From: a virus
Length of the DNA: 23,558 nt
Strand: one strand, 5' to 3'
Virus record (IMG/VR): IMGVR_UViG_3300049846_000165
Span: 1-23,558 of that record
Shown here: in pieces, positions 1-7,874 of the stretch
Numbering within the stretch: position 1 is the stretch's first letter
Layout of the letters: each line of letters begins with the position of its first letter
Position numbers and translations under genes: made by a program
Notes under the pieces: generated by a model
What the model was told of the DNA's origin: nothing
Seen by the model: the letters and a program-made list of their open reading frames with translations, nothing else
The model's database searches: none

Positions 1-517
1 CGGCAGCAGGCGCTGGCAGGGCGCTGATTCCAGGCTGCTGCAGGGTGCTGCGGAAGAGTGAACCGGCGGCAATCCACTGCTTGATCGTGTCCTCGCTCAG
101 GCTCTCAACCCAGGCCGCACCGTTCCAGAACTTCACCTCCTTGTGGAGGTTCTCTGCGGTGAACTGGATGTCGCCAGGCCGCAGCTGGGCAGGGCCCACC
201 CCATTGGCCTGGTCGGTGTCGGCCTGCTGCGCCTTGACGAAGCTCTTGGTGGTGCCGCTCACTGCCGCAGCAGGGGCCTTCGCCACCCACTGCCTGGCCA
301 CCTGGTCCCACGTGATCACCTGCCCATCAGCCGTGGCCGTCACCACCACAGGGGACGGTGGGGCACCGCTGCTGATCGCGCTGCCAGGGGCTGGCGTACG
401 GGTCAGCTCCCACTCGTTCTTGGCTGCCCGGTAGGTGGCCGTCAGGATCGACCCGTCAGGGGCGGTGGAAGACACCACCTGACCATCAGTCGGATTCTTG
501 GGGAAGGGAAAGGACAT
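1..517 (-). CDS. Phage structural (tail fibre-associated) protein, N-terminal part, runs off window
   Basis: This open frame starts with ATG at 517-515 and continues past base 1 without a stop, giving at least 172 residues. I translated it by hand. It begins MSFPFPKNPTDGQVV, followed by a segment ending LTATYRAAKNEWELTRTP. A second, similar block (DGQVITWDQVARQWVAKAP) follows, then DIQFTAENLHKEVKFWNGAAWVES. These repeated short 'text prompt' blocks (T.Y..A.NEW, W....WV) are typical of small beta-structured phage fibre or tail-accessory proteins that sit beside tailspike genes in cyanophages; this is from memory of such families, not a search. It is the last gene of the adhesin cassette seen here, 31 bp after the 66-aa gene. 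No promoter or strong Shine-Dalgarno is visible, so it is probably co-transcribed. Its C-terminus and exact role cannot be judged. Confidence 0.75.
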   Translation of the reverse strand, partial: MSFPFPKNPTDGQVVSSTAPDGSILTATYRAAKNEWELTRTPAPGSAISSGAPPSPVVVTATADGQVITWDQVARQWVAKAPAAAVSGTTKSFVKAQQADTDQANGVGPAQLRPGDIQFTAENLHKEVKFWNGAAWVESLSEDTIKQWIAAGSLFRSTLQQPGISALPAPAA

Positions 518-548
518 CGTTCTGATGGGTCAGGTCGTCAGTTGAAAC

Positions 549-749
549 TCAGGCCCAGGCCGCCGTGGCAATCGCCACCACCCGTGGGTGTTCACCACTC
601 AGGTCATCGCCCTTCCGCAGGACATGACGGTGATACTCCTGTGACAGCACAACGCCGTCCTCCAGGACGCGAATGGCAGTCCGCACCTGAATGGCGCCGT
701 CCTCCAGCACCTCGATCTTGTCAGCAGTGGTCTCTTTGGTGAGCGTCAT
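549..749 (-). CDS. Conserved 66-aa phage protein of unknown function
   Basis: A 66-residue protein begins MTLTKETTADKIEVLEDG and ends with the segment GEHPRVVAIATAAWA. It has no membrane segment, signal peptide or cysteine. The internal phrases DKIEVLEDGAIQVRTAI and VLEDGVVLSQEYHRHVL look like two copies of a short beta-hairpin (V.EDG.(I/V)...). Similar small proteins recur beside tail-fibre genes in cyanophages, as I remember them, and always lack an assigned function. The gene lies 42 bp downstream of the tailspike stop and 31 bp upstream of the partial structural gene, so it is in the late operon. The spacer before it has no clear Shine-Dalgarno or hairpin. The protein-like composition and conserved position argue that it is real. 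Confidence 0.75.
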   Translation of the reverse strand: MTLTKETTADKIEVLEDGAIQVRTAIRVLEDGVVLSQEYHRHVLRKGDDLSGEHPRVVAIATAAWA

Positions 750-791
750 CGGTGGTCAGGCAGGTTGGATGGTTGCTGGCTGCGCAGTGGC

Positions 792-2375
792 TCAGACCAC
801 GTAGGTGAAGTCCAGGAAGATGTCTCCCTTGGTGCTGGTGATCTGAGACACCGTGGCATTGGCGGAGCCGGTTGGCGTCTGGTTCAGCAGCATCAACATG
901 GACGTGCTGTTGCGGATCTGACCGACAATCACGCCCGAGGGTGACGTCACGTCAGACACGAACACCGGGACATGCTGCCAAGTGTTGGCAGTCGTAGATG
1001 TGACATAGGGCAAGCCGGCAATCCTGATCTGCGCCGTTGGCGTCAGTCCCGTGGTGTCGATGTTCAGGATGGCCGAGCGGATCCTGACGATGTTGCCAAC
1101 CTTGGTGTAGCTGGAAATCGCAGCGCCGTGGGTGGCGTTACGCGTTCCGTCCGTCACGACCGGCGTCCAGCTTCCCTGCTCGTAATCCTTCAGTAGAGAT
1201 GAGTTGGCTCCACTGCCGGCCACGCCCGAGAAATCGACGCCCTGGCCATCAGCAAACGCCAGGTTGCCTGCGCCGTTAAGCGTGGAGATTGGGGTGCCCT
1301 TTCGGTATAGCGCCACGCCATCGCTGGCCACGTGGACAGAGACACCTGTCGTCAGGTTGTTCCCTGTCCAGGCTGTGCCACGACCACCCACGACCATGAC
1401 GGGTCCTTCGCTGATCGGGGCGTTGCCGTTGGCCTCGTACCACGGGTTGATCAGGACGTGAGGCGTTCCAGCTCCGTTCCGGTAGTAGGGATAGACGCAA
1501 TACTCGAAGACCGGGTTGATCAGCGTCAGGTTCCACCCGCCCTCTGAGTAGTACCCATAGGAGCAACCGCTGAAGTAGCAGTTGCTGATGATCATGCCGC
1601 TGGTGGACCACCCCAGGATGGTGTTCGCCTTGAAGACAATGCCACCAGTCAGCGCGGCGACCGGGGTGGCCCGATCCCCGGAATCCAGGAACCGGCAGTT
1701 GTCGATCGTGAAGTTCCACTGCCCCGAGAAGAACAATGCCGCCTTGTTCCAGTAGCGGAACATGCAGTCCCGGAAGATGGTGTGTCGCTGCGTGCCGGTG
1801 CTGCCGAAGTCGAAGCACACCTCACCGGTCTTGGTGCCTACCCCAGGCCCGATGAAGTAAATGCCCTCGTAGGTGCCGGTGTGCTCATGCTGGAACAGCG
1901 GTGTACCGGCCACCGCTGGAGCAAACTTGATCGTCGTTGAAGACGTATTGCCCCCTGCCCCCAGCAGCATGGGGCGATTGGCGATCCCGGCAGTCGCTGA
2001 AACAGGAATGGTCTCCTTGACCAGGTAGGTGCCTGGTGGGAGGTAGACACGACCCGAGGCGGCCAGGGCGTCCTTGATTGCCTGCGTGTCATTGGCAACG
2101 CCATCGCCAACGGCACCGAAGTCCTTGACGTTGACGAAGTCCCTCAGCTTGTCGTTGATGGTCCGGGGCTTGGCGCCAGTGCCGGCCTGCAGGAAGGGCT
2201 GCTCTGGCTTGAACTCCAGCAGGGTGTCGTCATCGGCCCTGGCGAAAAGCCCAGGGGTCTCATGGTTGATGTTCAACCACAGTTCCCCCTGGGCAAGCTC
2301 TCCCGCCGCCGCAGGCTTGGTGACCGTGGGCTTCTGATCCTTGGCTGAGGTGCGACGGAGAAAGAGCTTCAGCAT
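792..2375 (-). CDS. Tailspike with pectate-lyase-type beta-helix
   Basis: This 527-aa protein has three visible parts. Residues 1-75 are a short adaptor with the phrase GELAQGELWLNIN, used in phage fibres that mount on an upstream fibre. From about residue 81 it carries the pectate lyase superfamily entry motif (VNVKDFGAVGDG, residues 81-92, then NDTQAI), followed by aromatic- and Asn-rich coils typical of a right-handed parallel beta-helix up to about residue 375. The C-terminal module begins GVDFSGVAGSGANSSLLKDY at 379 and contains the common tail-fibre phrase DYEQGSWTP near 398-406. The family binds, and often hydrolyses or eliminates, capsular or lipopolysaccharide; catalytic residues cannot be assigned by eye. 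The start overlaps the upstream stop by one base (TGATG). It is probably the receptor-contacting spike of this phage. Confidence 0.88.
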   Translation of the reverse strand: MLKLFLRRTSAKDQKPTVTKPAAAGELAQGELWLNINHETPGLFARADDDTLLEFKPEQPFLQAGTGAKPRTINDKLRDFVNVKDFGAVGDGVANDTQAIKDALAASGRVYLPPGTYLVKETIPVSATAGIANRPMLLGAGGNTSSTTIKFAPAVAGTPLFQHEHTGTYEGIYFIGPGVGTKTGEVCFDFGSTGTQRHTIFRDCMFRYWNKAALFFSGQWNFTIDNCRFLDSGDRATPVAALTGGIVFKANTILGWSTSGMIISNCYFSGCSYGYYSEGGWNLTLINPVFEYCVYPYYRNGAGTPHVLINPWYEANGNAPISEGPVMVVGGRGTAWTGNNLTTGVSVHVASDGVALYRKGTPISTLNGAGNLAFADGQGVDFSGVAGSGANSSLLKDYEQGSWTPVVTDGTRNATHGAAISSYTKVGNIVRIRSAILNIDTTGLTPTAQIRIAGLPYVTSTTANTWQHVPVFVSDVTSPSGVIVGQIRNSTSMLMLLNQTPTGSANATVSQITSTKGDIFLDFTYVV

Positions 2376-3490
2376 CAGAAGGACCCCAGGTCGAGGATGT
2401 TGGTCAGCTTGTATGCAGCCGGCAGTCCGTCAGTGACGGAGGCATCCCGCACCAAGACACCCTTCTGGTTGGCCGATGTCACGGTGGCAACCGCGGCATC
2501 CGTCACGTCGGAGGCGGCGTGAATGGCGAACGGAGTCGCGGCCACCACGCCAGAGGAGACGATGTGCCAGGTCGCGCCGTCAAAGACGATGTGATCGTTG
2601 GCGTTCAGCGTGGTGTTCAGCGTGGCCGGGGCCTCGCCAGTGACGGCGCCGCCCTTGGTCACCAGGAAGAAGTCACCCTCCTTCATGCCGCTGCCGGCCT
2701 GGATCTTGGCATTGGCTGCAAAGCCAGCACGGCCACCCGCTGAGGCCGCAGCGGTGACCGCGGCGATCTTGCCGCCGGTCGAGGCGTCGTAGGTGCCCAG
2801 GTTGGTCGAACCGGTAGCCAGGCCAGCGACCAGTTCCGCCAGGGACTTCACCTGCGCTGCCGTGGCGACGGCCAGGGCGTCGGGGGCGGTGGCACCGCTC
2901 TGCGCGGCGGGCTTCACGTCGGTGTCGCGGGCCAGGTAGACGACACCCTTGGTGCCGGCGCTACCGGACACGCCGCGGTCAGTGGCGTCAGGCAGGGCCC
3001 CGCCGGTCAGCAGCCAGCTGGACCCATCCCACACGTAGGAACCACCGGGGGAGCCAGCGGTGCCGGCGCTGACCACGATGGTGTCGCCAGAGCGCAGGTC
3101 GGTCTGGGCCTTGATCTGATCGGCGGGAGGCGTGACGGCAGTGACCAGGTACGCCGTGGTCCGCACCGTCATGGTGCCGGTGCCGCCGTTGGCAGCGTCG
3201 AGCTGGGCGCCGGTTGCAGAGAAGATCCGCACCGAGGCCGGTGGGTTCTTCAGCTCATAGATCTCGTACCCCTTGCCCGCAGGAGGAGTGGCAGGGACCA
3301 CCACGCCAGCCACGCCGAAGATGGTGTTGGCGCCAGCGGTCAGGCCAACCCCAGCGGCTGATACACCGTTGGAGCCATCGCCCATCAGGATCCAGCCATT
3401 GGCCAGGTTGACGGCCAACTGGCCAGGCTCAAGCGAAGCGGGCAGGGCAGTGGCGCTGGTAGTGCGCAGCTGCTGAACAACGACAGTCAT
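2375..3490 (-). CDS. Tail fibre-like structural protein
   Basis: This 371-residue protein is rich in Ala, Gly, Thr and Val. It opens with the typical fibre N-terminus (ALPASLEPGQLAVNLANG), a module that presents a fibre on a virion. The middle has YVWDGSSWLLTGG. The C-terminal third has GTYDASTGGKIAAV, then EGDFFLVTKGGAV and HIVFDGATWHIVSSG, a pattern seen repeatedly in marine phage fibre and neck proteins. No catalytic domain is visible. It overlaps both neighbours by one base (TGATG at each end) and is therefore translationally coupled between the gp17-type adaptor fibre and the tailspike. The likely role is a connecting or second fibre subunit in the adhesin complex. The fold and partner are inferred from context. 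Confidence 0.8.
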   Translation of the reverse strand: MTVVVQQLRTTSATALPASLEPGQLAVNLANGWILMGDGSNGVSAAGVGLTAGANTIFGVAGVVVPATPPAGKGYEIYELKNPPASVRIFSATGAQLDAANGGTGTMTVRTTAYLVTAVTPPADQIKAQTDLRSGDTIVVSAGTAGSPGGSYVWDGSSWLLTGGALPDATDRGVSGSAGTKGVVYLARDTDVKPAAQSGATAPDALAVATAAQVKSLAELVAGLATGSTNLGTYDASTGGKIAAVTAAASAGGRAGFAANAKIQAGSGMKEGDFFLVTKGGAVTGEAPATLNTTLNANDHIVFDGATWHIVSSGVVAATPFAIHAASDVTDAAVATVTSANQKGVLVRDASVTDGLPAAYKLTNILDLGSF

Positions 3491-4461
3491 CAGATCACTC
3501 CTTGGTCGATGGTTTGGATTTCGTGGACAGAGTTGGCAGCAACGCCATTACCGGCAACCAGTTGGCCGGTTGGCGGGGCGACCCCACCAGTCAGCACCCA
3601 CTGAATACTTGTCCCGTCGTCGTATCTCAGTCGCATCTCCTTCCGGTTGGTGTCGTACCAAAGCCCGTAGGGGGTGGGTTCAGGCGGGAAGGCCGTGCCG
3701 AAGTACACGTTCGGACCAGGCGGGCCCTGGGGGCCGGTGTTGGCGAGCGTCACCCAGGCGCCGGCATCGGCATCCCAGAACCTCTGCACCAGGTCGTCGG
3801 TGTCGAACCACTGCTTCCCGGGCTGCTCCCTCTCGGGCATCCCATACGGGGGTGGAGTGGCGTCCTGGACGTAGGGATCCAACCGTGCGCTGATGGCGTC
3901 GGTGGTGGCGACGAACTTGTCCTTGCCGTCCTTGGGCCAATCACCCAGCGTCTGGTCGAGCTTGGCGATGGTTTGCGCCAGTTCAGACGGTGTGTCCTTG
4001 TTGGGGTCCTTGCCGCGAGGCAGGTTGTTCCAGAAGGCCAGGCTGACCGCAGGGTTCCCGCCACCCGGGATTGAACCCAGGCCATTGATCAGCAGCGCCA
4101 GGGCGTCGTGGTGTTCCTGGATCAGGTACAGCCACTGCCTGTCCGACTCGTTCAGGTCGTCCTGGATGATGTAGCTGCCGTCCTTCCACTGGACGATCTG
4201 ATCGTCTTCTGGGGTGATCCTTCTGACGGTGAGCACTTCCGCCGGCTTGGCGTTGGTGCCAGTCACGGCGGCCTGCGGGGCCACCGTCAGCTTGACCTGA
4301 GTGCCGCTGGTCCAGACGAAGTCAGTGCCGTCCTTCAGCTCCTTGTTGTCCAGGAAGACATGGACGTGCGCCTTCTCCAGGTAGGGGAAAGGGACGCTGA
4401 AATCCTTGGCGACACCGTCCCCCGTGTACTGCCGGTAGCTGTATGGGACGGGGATAAACAT
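3490..4461 (-). CDS. T7 gp17-like tail fibre, N-terminal virion-anchoring type
   Basis: This 323-residue protein carries the T7 tail-fibre N-terminal domain in residues 1-125: YSYRQYTGDGVAKDFSVPFP at the start, then LTVRRITPEDDQIVQWKDGS and the helix NESDRQWLYLIQEHHDAL. In T7 this domain docks the fibre on the gp11/gp12 tail. After a helical linker it has two short modules of the W(F/Y)DT type (about 214-240 and 265-290) separated by a mini collagen-like stretch GPQGPPGP at 243-250. It lacks the long shaft and C-terminal tip of T7 gp17 (553 aa), so it probably works as an adaptor for the two following proteins. The ATG at 4461 is the only sensible start. A 65-bp gap with a promoter-like element precedes it. 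The stop overlaps the next gene by one base. Confidence 0.93.
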   Translation of the reverse strand: MFIPVPYSYRQYTGDGVAKDFSVPFPYLEKAHVHVFLDNKELKDGTDFVWTSGTQVKLTVAPQAAVTGTNAKPAEVLTVRRITPEDDQIVQWKDGSYIIQDDLNESDRQWLYLIQEHHDALALLINGLGSIPGGGNPAVSLAFWNNLPRGKDPNKDTPSELAQTIAKLDQTLGDWPKDGKDKFVATTDAISARLDPYVQDATPPPYGMPEREQPGKQWFDTDDLVQRFWDADAGAWVTLANTGPQGPPGPNVYFGTAFPPEPTPYGLWYDTNRKEMRLRYDDGTSIQWVLTGGVAPPTGQLVAGNGVAANSVHEIQTIDQGVI

Positions 4462-4494
4462 GGATCACTACGGGGCCGTTGACCTTCATTGTGG
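4462..4494 (-). promoter_or_regulatory. Candidate phage RNA polymerase promoter or RNA element before the gp17-like gene
   Basis: Reading on the minus strand, CCACAATG (4494-4487) is followed by a small inverted repeat GGTC-AAC-GGCC (4484-4474) and then CCCCGTAGTGATC, ending two bases before the ATG at 4461. The flanking blocks CCACAATG and CC(T/C)GTAGTG(A/G)TC occur again directly before the gp11-like gene (18466-18496), with a different hairpin between them. T7 has a class III promoter in front of gene 17, so the place fits. No Shine-Dalgarno of the GGAGG type is present here. Promoter versus RNA-processing or translation element cannot be decided from sequence alone. Confidence 0.45.
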
Positions 4495-4526
4495 CCAACC
4501 GCCCTCCCATGGGCTAGCGAATGGCC

Positions 4527-7500
4527 TCAGCGGCCCAGCTGCAGCAGTGGCGACAGGGCGTCGTATCGCTCTTGCATCCGCTGGGTCTGGCCCCGCACCA
4601 GCCCCTTGTATCGCTGCATGAAGCCGCGGGACACCTCGTCCTCGCCAGTCGCCAGCGCGATCTGGGCCCGCTTGTCGTAGTAGTCGATGATGTCCTGCAC
4701 CGGCCGGTACAGCTCGCTGCCAGCCCGCCCCCTGGCGGTCATCCCTGGGTTCTTCCGCCGGTCAGGGCTTTCGGGGTCGGCGGCCAGCAGCTGCTGGTAT
4801 CGCTGGTCGTTCTTCAGTGCCCGCAGCGCCCCCATCAGGTTGCTGCCGTTCACGTAGCTGGTGATGTCCCAGCTGGGGGCCCGGCCCAGCACGGCCTCGA
4901 CATCGGCCCCGCCGGTCAGCTCACGCATGGAGGCCCGGTACTTCCGCTCCTCCTCGGGAAGCATGGTCATCTCCAGTGACTTGCCACCCTCGTTGGCGCT
5001 GGGCACCCGCAGCTTGCCGTCCGCGTTGGGCTTGGCCGTGAAGCCGGTCTCCTCCAACCACTTCGCCAGCGGATCGTTCGGCAGCACCACTGGCATGTAG
5101 GGGATCAGCGCCTCGGCCGGCACCCCGAACGGACGGGTCACCTTCCACCCGATCCAGTCGTAGTCCTCGGGCTGCCGCACGATCTGGTTCAGGCCCGGGT
5201 ACTGGCGGGCCATGCGCTCGCTGGCGTCCTGGATCAAGGTGAGGATCGGATGCACCGCGGCGTACAGCGGGTCGGCCTCGATTGCCTTCAGCTCAGCGGG
5301 ACTCAGTGGGCGCCGCTTGGCTCGCTGCATGGATGGGTCCCGCCCCATCTCGGCAAGGTTCCCAGCCAAGCCAGACAGTGGGCCCAGGCCGCCGCCCTGC
5401 GCTGCCAGCACATCAGCAATGTCGACACGATCAGGCTCAGTGAAGGCCGTCAGCATCGTGGTGACAGACCGCAGGCTCGACTTGTTCTCCAGCATCCGGG
5501 AGAACGCAACGACCAGACCCTGCAGTGCTTGGTCGTACTGCCCCCGGCTGATGCCATCCACGGCGACCAGCTGCCACAGGTCGGCGTACAGGCCCAGCAT
5601 GTCCATCGGGTCGATGCCACCCGTGCGGAACCGCGCAGCGTCGATCTTCATGAACCCCAGGTTCCAGCTGTAGGGCGTGTGGTTCCGGCGCCACAGGGCC
5701 CACTCGCTCCTGTCGCGGGGACCGCCGGACTCGAAGGTGCCGTTGGCGATGGCGACACCGGCCAGGGTGAAGAAGGCCGTCGAGACCACAATCTCAGCCT
5801 TGGTCTGGGCCAGCTTCGCGGGCGTGACAGCAGACGGTTCCAGCTTCTGCAGCTTCAGCGCAGCGCCCACCAGGCTGCGGTCCATCGTCCACAGCAGGCT
5901 GTTCATCGGGGTCTTGAAGAACGGCAGCTCCCACGCCACCAGGGCGTTCTGCCGGGCCAGGCCAAGACCCTGAATCACCGGGTCCTTGATGGTCTGGGTG
6001 AAGGTGATGTCAGCCGAACGCTGGACACCCATCGTCCCCAGGTCTTCGACATCGTTGGTGACACGGGGCATCCCGTGCAGCTCGTTGAAGGCGATCAGCC
6101 GCAGCGTCTCGTCGTCGATATTTGGGTCGGCGGTGAGACCCTTGGCGAAGCGGAACTGCTTCAGCTCCTCGTCGCTCATGAAGCCCGAGTACAGCGCCTT
6201 GCTGGCGGCCTCATCGGCACGGCGGGCGATCACCTCCCCAGGGGTCCCCTTGGCGGCACCCTCGACCTCGCGGATGAACGCCTCATGGTTGGTCTTCCAG
6301 GCGAAGGCCATCGTCCGCACTGCCTCGTCACCAGCGCCAAGCAGACGGAAGGCAGGCATGTACCCACCGTTGTCGAAGAAGTCCTTCAACTGCGGGTTGA
6401 TTTCCTGGCCGAACACCTTCATCGCCTGCTCAAGGCCGTTGCCGGCAGCCGGGAACAGGAACTTCCCCAGCACCTTGCTGAAGCTGGCGTTCAGCACGTT
6501 CATCAACGCCACGCCATGGGTGGCGATGTTCGGGTGCTGCAGCGGATTGGTCAGCACCTCCAGCCCCCTCAGCAGGGCGTCGTCGACGAACTGGGCCTCC
6601 TTCTCCAGCAGCTCAGAGGCGGTGTCGAAGGTGTTCTCGATCGAGTTGCCGATGGTCGCCTTGCCGCTGCCCAGGAAGGTCAGGGCATTGCGGGTCGCTA
6701 TCGCCGTGGCATCCACTGCGGCCCGGCTGGCGAACGCTGCGGCCTTCATCCCCTCGTAGGCGCCGACGCGGAAGCTGCCAGACACGATGTCCTCGGCCCC
6801 GTGCCAGATGCCCACCAGGACACCACTGGCTGGGTTGCGGCCAGCCCAGCTCTTGACCGACGTGAGCATGTTCGCCCGCCGGAAGTTGTTGAGCAGCGAC
6901 AGCTGGGCCATGAACCCATTGGCGTTGATGCTCAGCTCTGACATCGGGGCAGTCCGGGCTGCCGCGGCCAGGCGCTTCAGCCTCAGCGGATCGCCCTTCT
7001 CCACGTCCTCCAGCACCTGCTTCAGCAGGGTGTCACCCTTGATGTCAGCCAGGGTCAGTTGACTCCACTCATCGTTGAAGTCGATGAGCATCTCGCCCTT
7101 GTTCGCAATGTCGAAGCGCATGGCCCGCAACGACTGGCCGATTTTCCTGCGAACGACCGCATCCAGGTTCTCGAAGTAGCTGGCCCACGTGGCAGCCGCA
7201 CCGATCCGAGCACGGGTCTCCGGTGACACGGCCTTGAGCATCTCCAGCTCGTTGGCCGCGACCTCCAGCACATTGGCAAACTGGCTGGCCGAATCCCAGC
7301 GGGCTTGGGCCAGACGCACCACGCTCTTGGGCAGGTCCTTGATGGCCTTGAACTTCCTGGCGAACTCACCCGCAAGCCCAGACACCGGCACAGGGCCCAG
7401 CCGGGAGACGGCCTGCAGCGCCTGGATGGCCTTCTCCTCGGTGAACTTCACCATCAGCTTCTGGCCTTCCGGCGTGGCCCGCCGCTGGATGCCCAGCAGT

Positions 7501-7874
7501 TCCAGCACCTGGCCAGCGTTCTGATCGCTGGGTGCCAGCCGGTCGTAGTCGAGCGTGTAGGTCTGCCGGTAGTTGATCATCTGCCCGGAGTCACCCCTGG
7601 GCCCTTCCTGGCCCTCGATGCCGGAACGCACCAGCTGCTCGTAGATGCCGTCACCCTTGTTGATCAGCATCTGGTCGGCGGTCTTCTCGAAGTATTCCTT
7701 CGATGCCTGCAGCGTCTCGCCGTTCAGTGTGCGCAGGGCAGCCTGAGCCTTGCCCGTCCCAGGCATGGCGCGATTCGCCAGCCGGGCATCAATGGTCGCC
7801 TCCATGCGATCCAGTTCAGCCAGCTGTGCGTCGATCTCCGCAAGCCGTGAGTTGATGTCATCGCAGTTGGCCAT
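4527..7874 (-). CDS. Large internal virion protein (gp16-like ejection protein)
   Basis: This 1115-residue protein starts MANCDDINSRLAEIDAQLAE, a coiled-coil opening, and is mostly helical with many Ala, Leu, Arg and Glu residues. About residues 648-661 read WELPFFKTPMNSLL, resembling the phrase found in very large phage structural/ejection proteins (from memory: P(F/V)..TP.N). A hydrophobic helix follows at about 694-715 (AEIVVSTAFFTLAGVAIANG), a possible membrane-inserting segment. The C-terminal 250 residues are charged and helical. Size, order after the gp15-like gene and position just before gp17 fit the T7 gp16 slot, although T7 gp16 carries a lytic transglycosylase at its N-terminus and this protein shows none. 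The start overlaps the upstream stop (TGATG). A role in forming the DNA ejection channel is inferred. Confidence 0.78.
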   Translation of the reverse strand: MANCDDINSRLAEIDAQLAELDRMEATIDARLANRAMPGTGKAQAALRTLNGETLQASKEYFEKTADQMLINKGDGIYEQLVRSGIEGQEGPRGDSGQMINYRQTYTLDYDRLAPSDQNAGQVLELLGIQRRATPEGQKLMVKFTEEKAIQALQAVSRLGPVPVSGLAGEFARKFKAIKDLPKSVVRLAQARWDSASQFANVLEVAANELEMLKAVSPETRARIGAAATWASYFENLDAVVRRKIGQSLRAMRFDIANKGEMLIDFNDEWSQLTLADIKGDTLLKQVLEDVEKGDPLRLKRLAAAARTAPMSELSINANGFMAQLSLLNNFRRANMLTSVKSWAGRNPASGVLVGIWHGAEDIVSGSFRVGAYEGMKAAAFASRAAVDATAIATRNALTFLGSGKATIGNSIENTFDTASELLEKEAQFVDDALLRGLEVLTNPLQHPNIATHGVALMNVLNASFSKVLGKFLFPAAGNGLEQAMKVFGQEINPQLKDFFDNGGYMPAFRLLGAGDEAVRTMAFAWKTNHEAFIREVEGAAKGTPGEVIARRADEAASKALYSGFMSDEELKQFRFAKGLTADPNIDDETLRLIAFNELHGMPRVTNDVEDLGTMGVQRSADITFTQTIKDPVIQGLGLARQNALVAWELPFFKTPMNSLLWTMDRSLVGAALKLQKLEPSAVTPAKLAQTKAEIVVSTAFFTLAGVAIANGTFESGGPRDRSEWALWRRNHTPYSWNLGFMKIDAARFRTGGIDPMDMLGLYADLWQLVAVDGISRGQYDQALQGLVVAFSRMLENKSSLRSVTTMLTAFTEPDRVDIADVLAAQGGGLGPLSGLAGNLAEMGRDPSMQRAKRRPLSPAELKAIEADPLYAAVHPILTLIQDASERMARQYPGLNQIVRQPEDYDWIGWKVTRPFGVPAEALIPYMPVVLPNDPLAKWLEETGFTAKPNADGKLRVPSANEGGKSLEMTMLPEEERKYRASMRELTGGADVEAVLGRAPSWDITSYVNGSNLMGALRALKNDQRYQQLLAADPESPDRRKNPGMTARGRAGSELYRPVQDIIDYYDKRAQIALATGEDEVSRGFMQRYKGLVRGQTQRMQERYDALSPLLQLGR

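Noticed and set aside
4495-4526. CCCATGGG palindrome and GGCCA/TGGCC arms after the 1115-aa gene as a terminator
   Set aside because: Pairing is weak, no T-run follows, and a six-base palindrome of this kind is expected by chance in GC-rich DNA.
5250-6941. Plus-strand open frame of 563 aa opposite the 1115-aa core gene
   Set aside because: Same antisense shadow effect; composition is biased (His, Gln, Val, Arg) and it lies wholly inside a well-supported gene.
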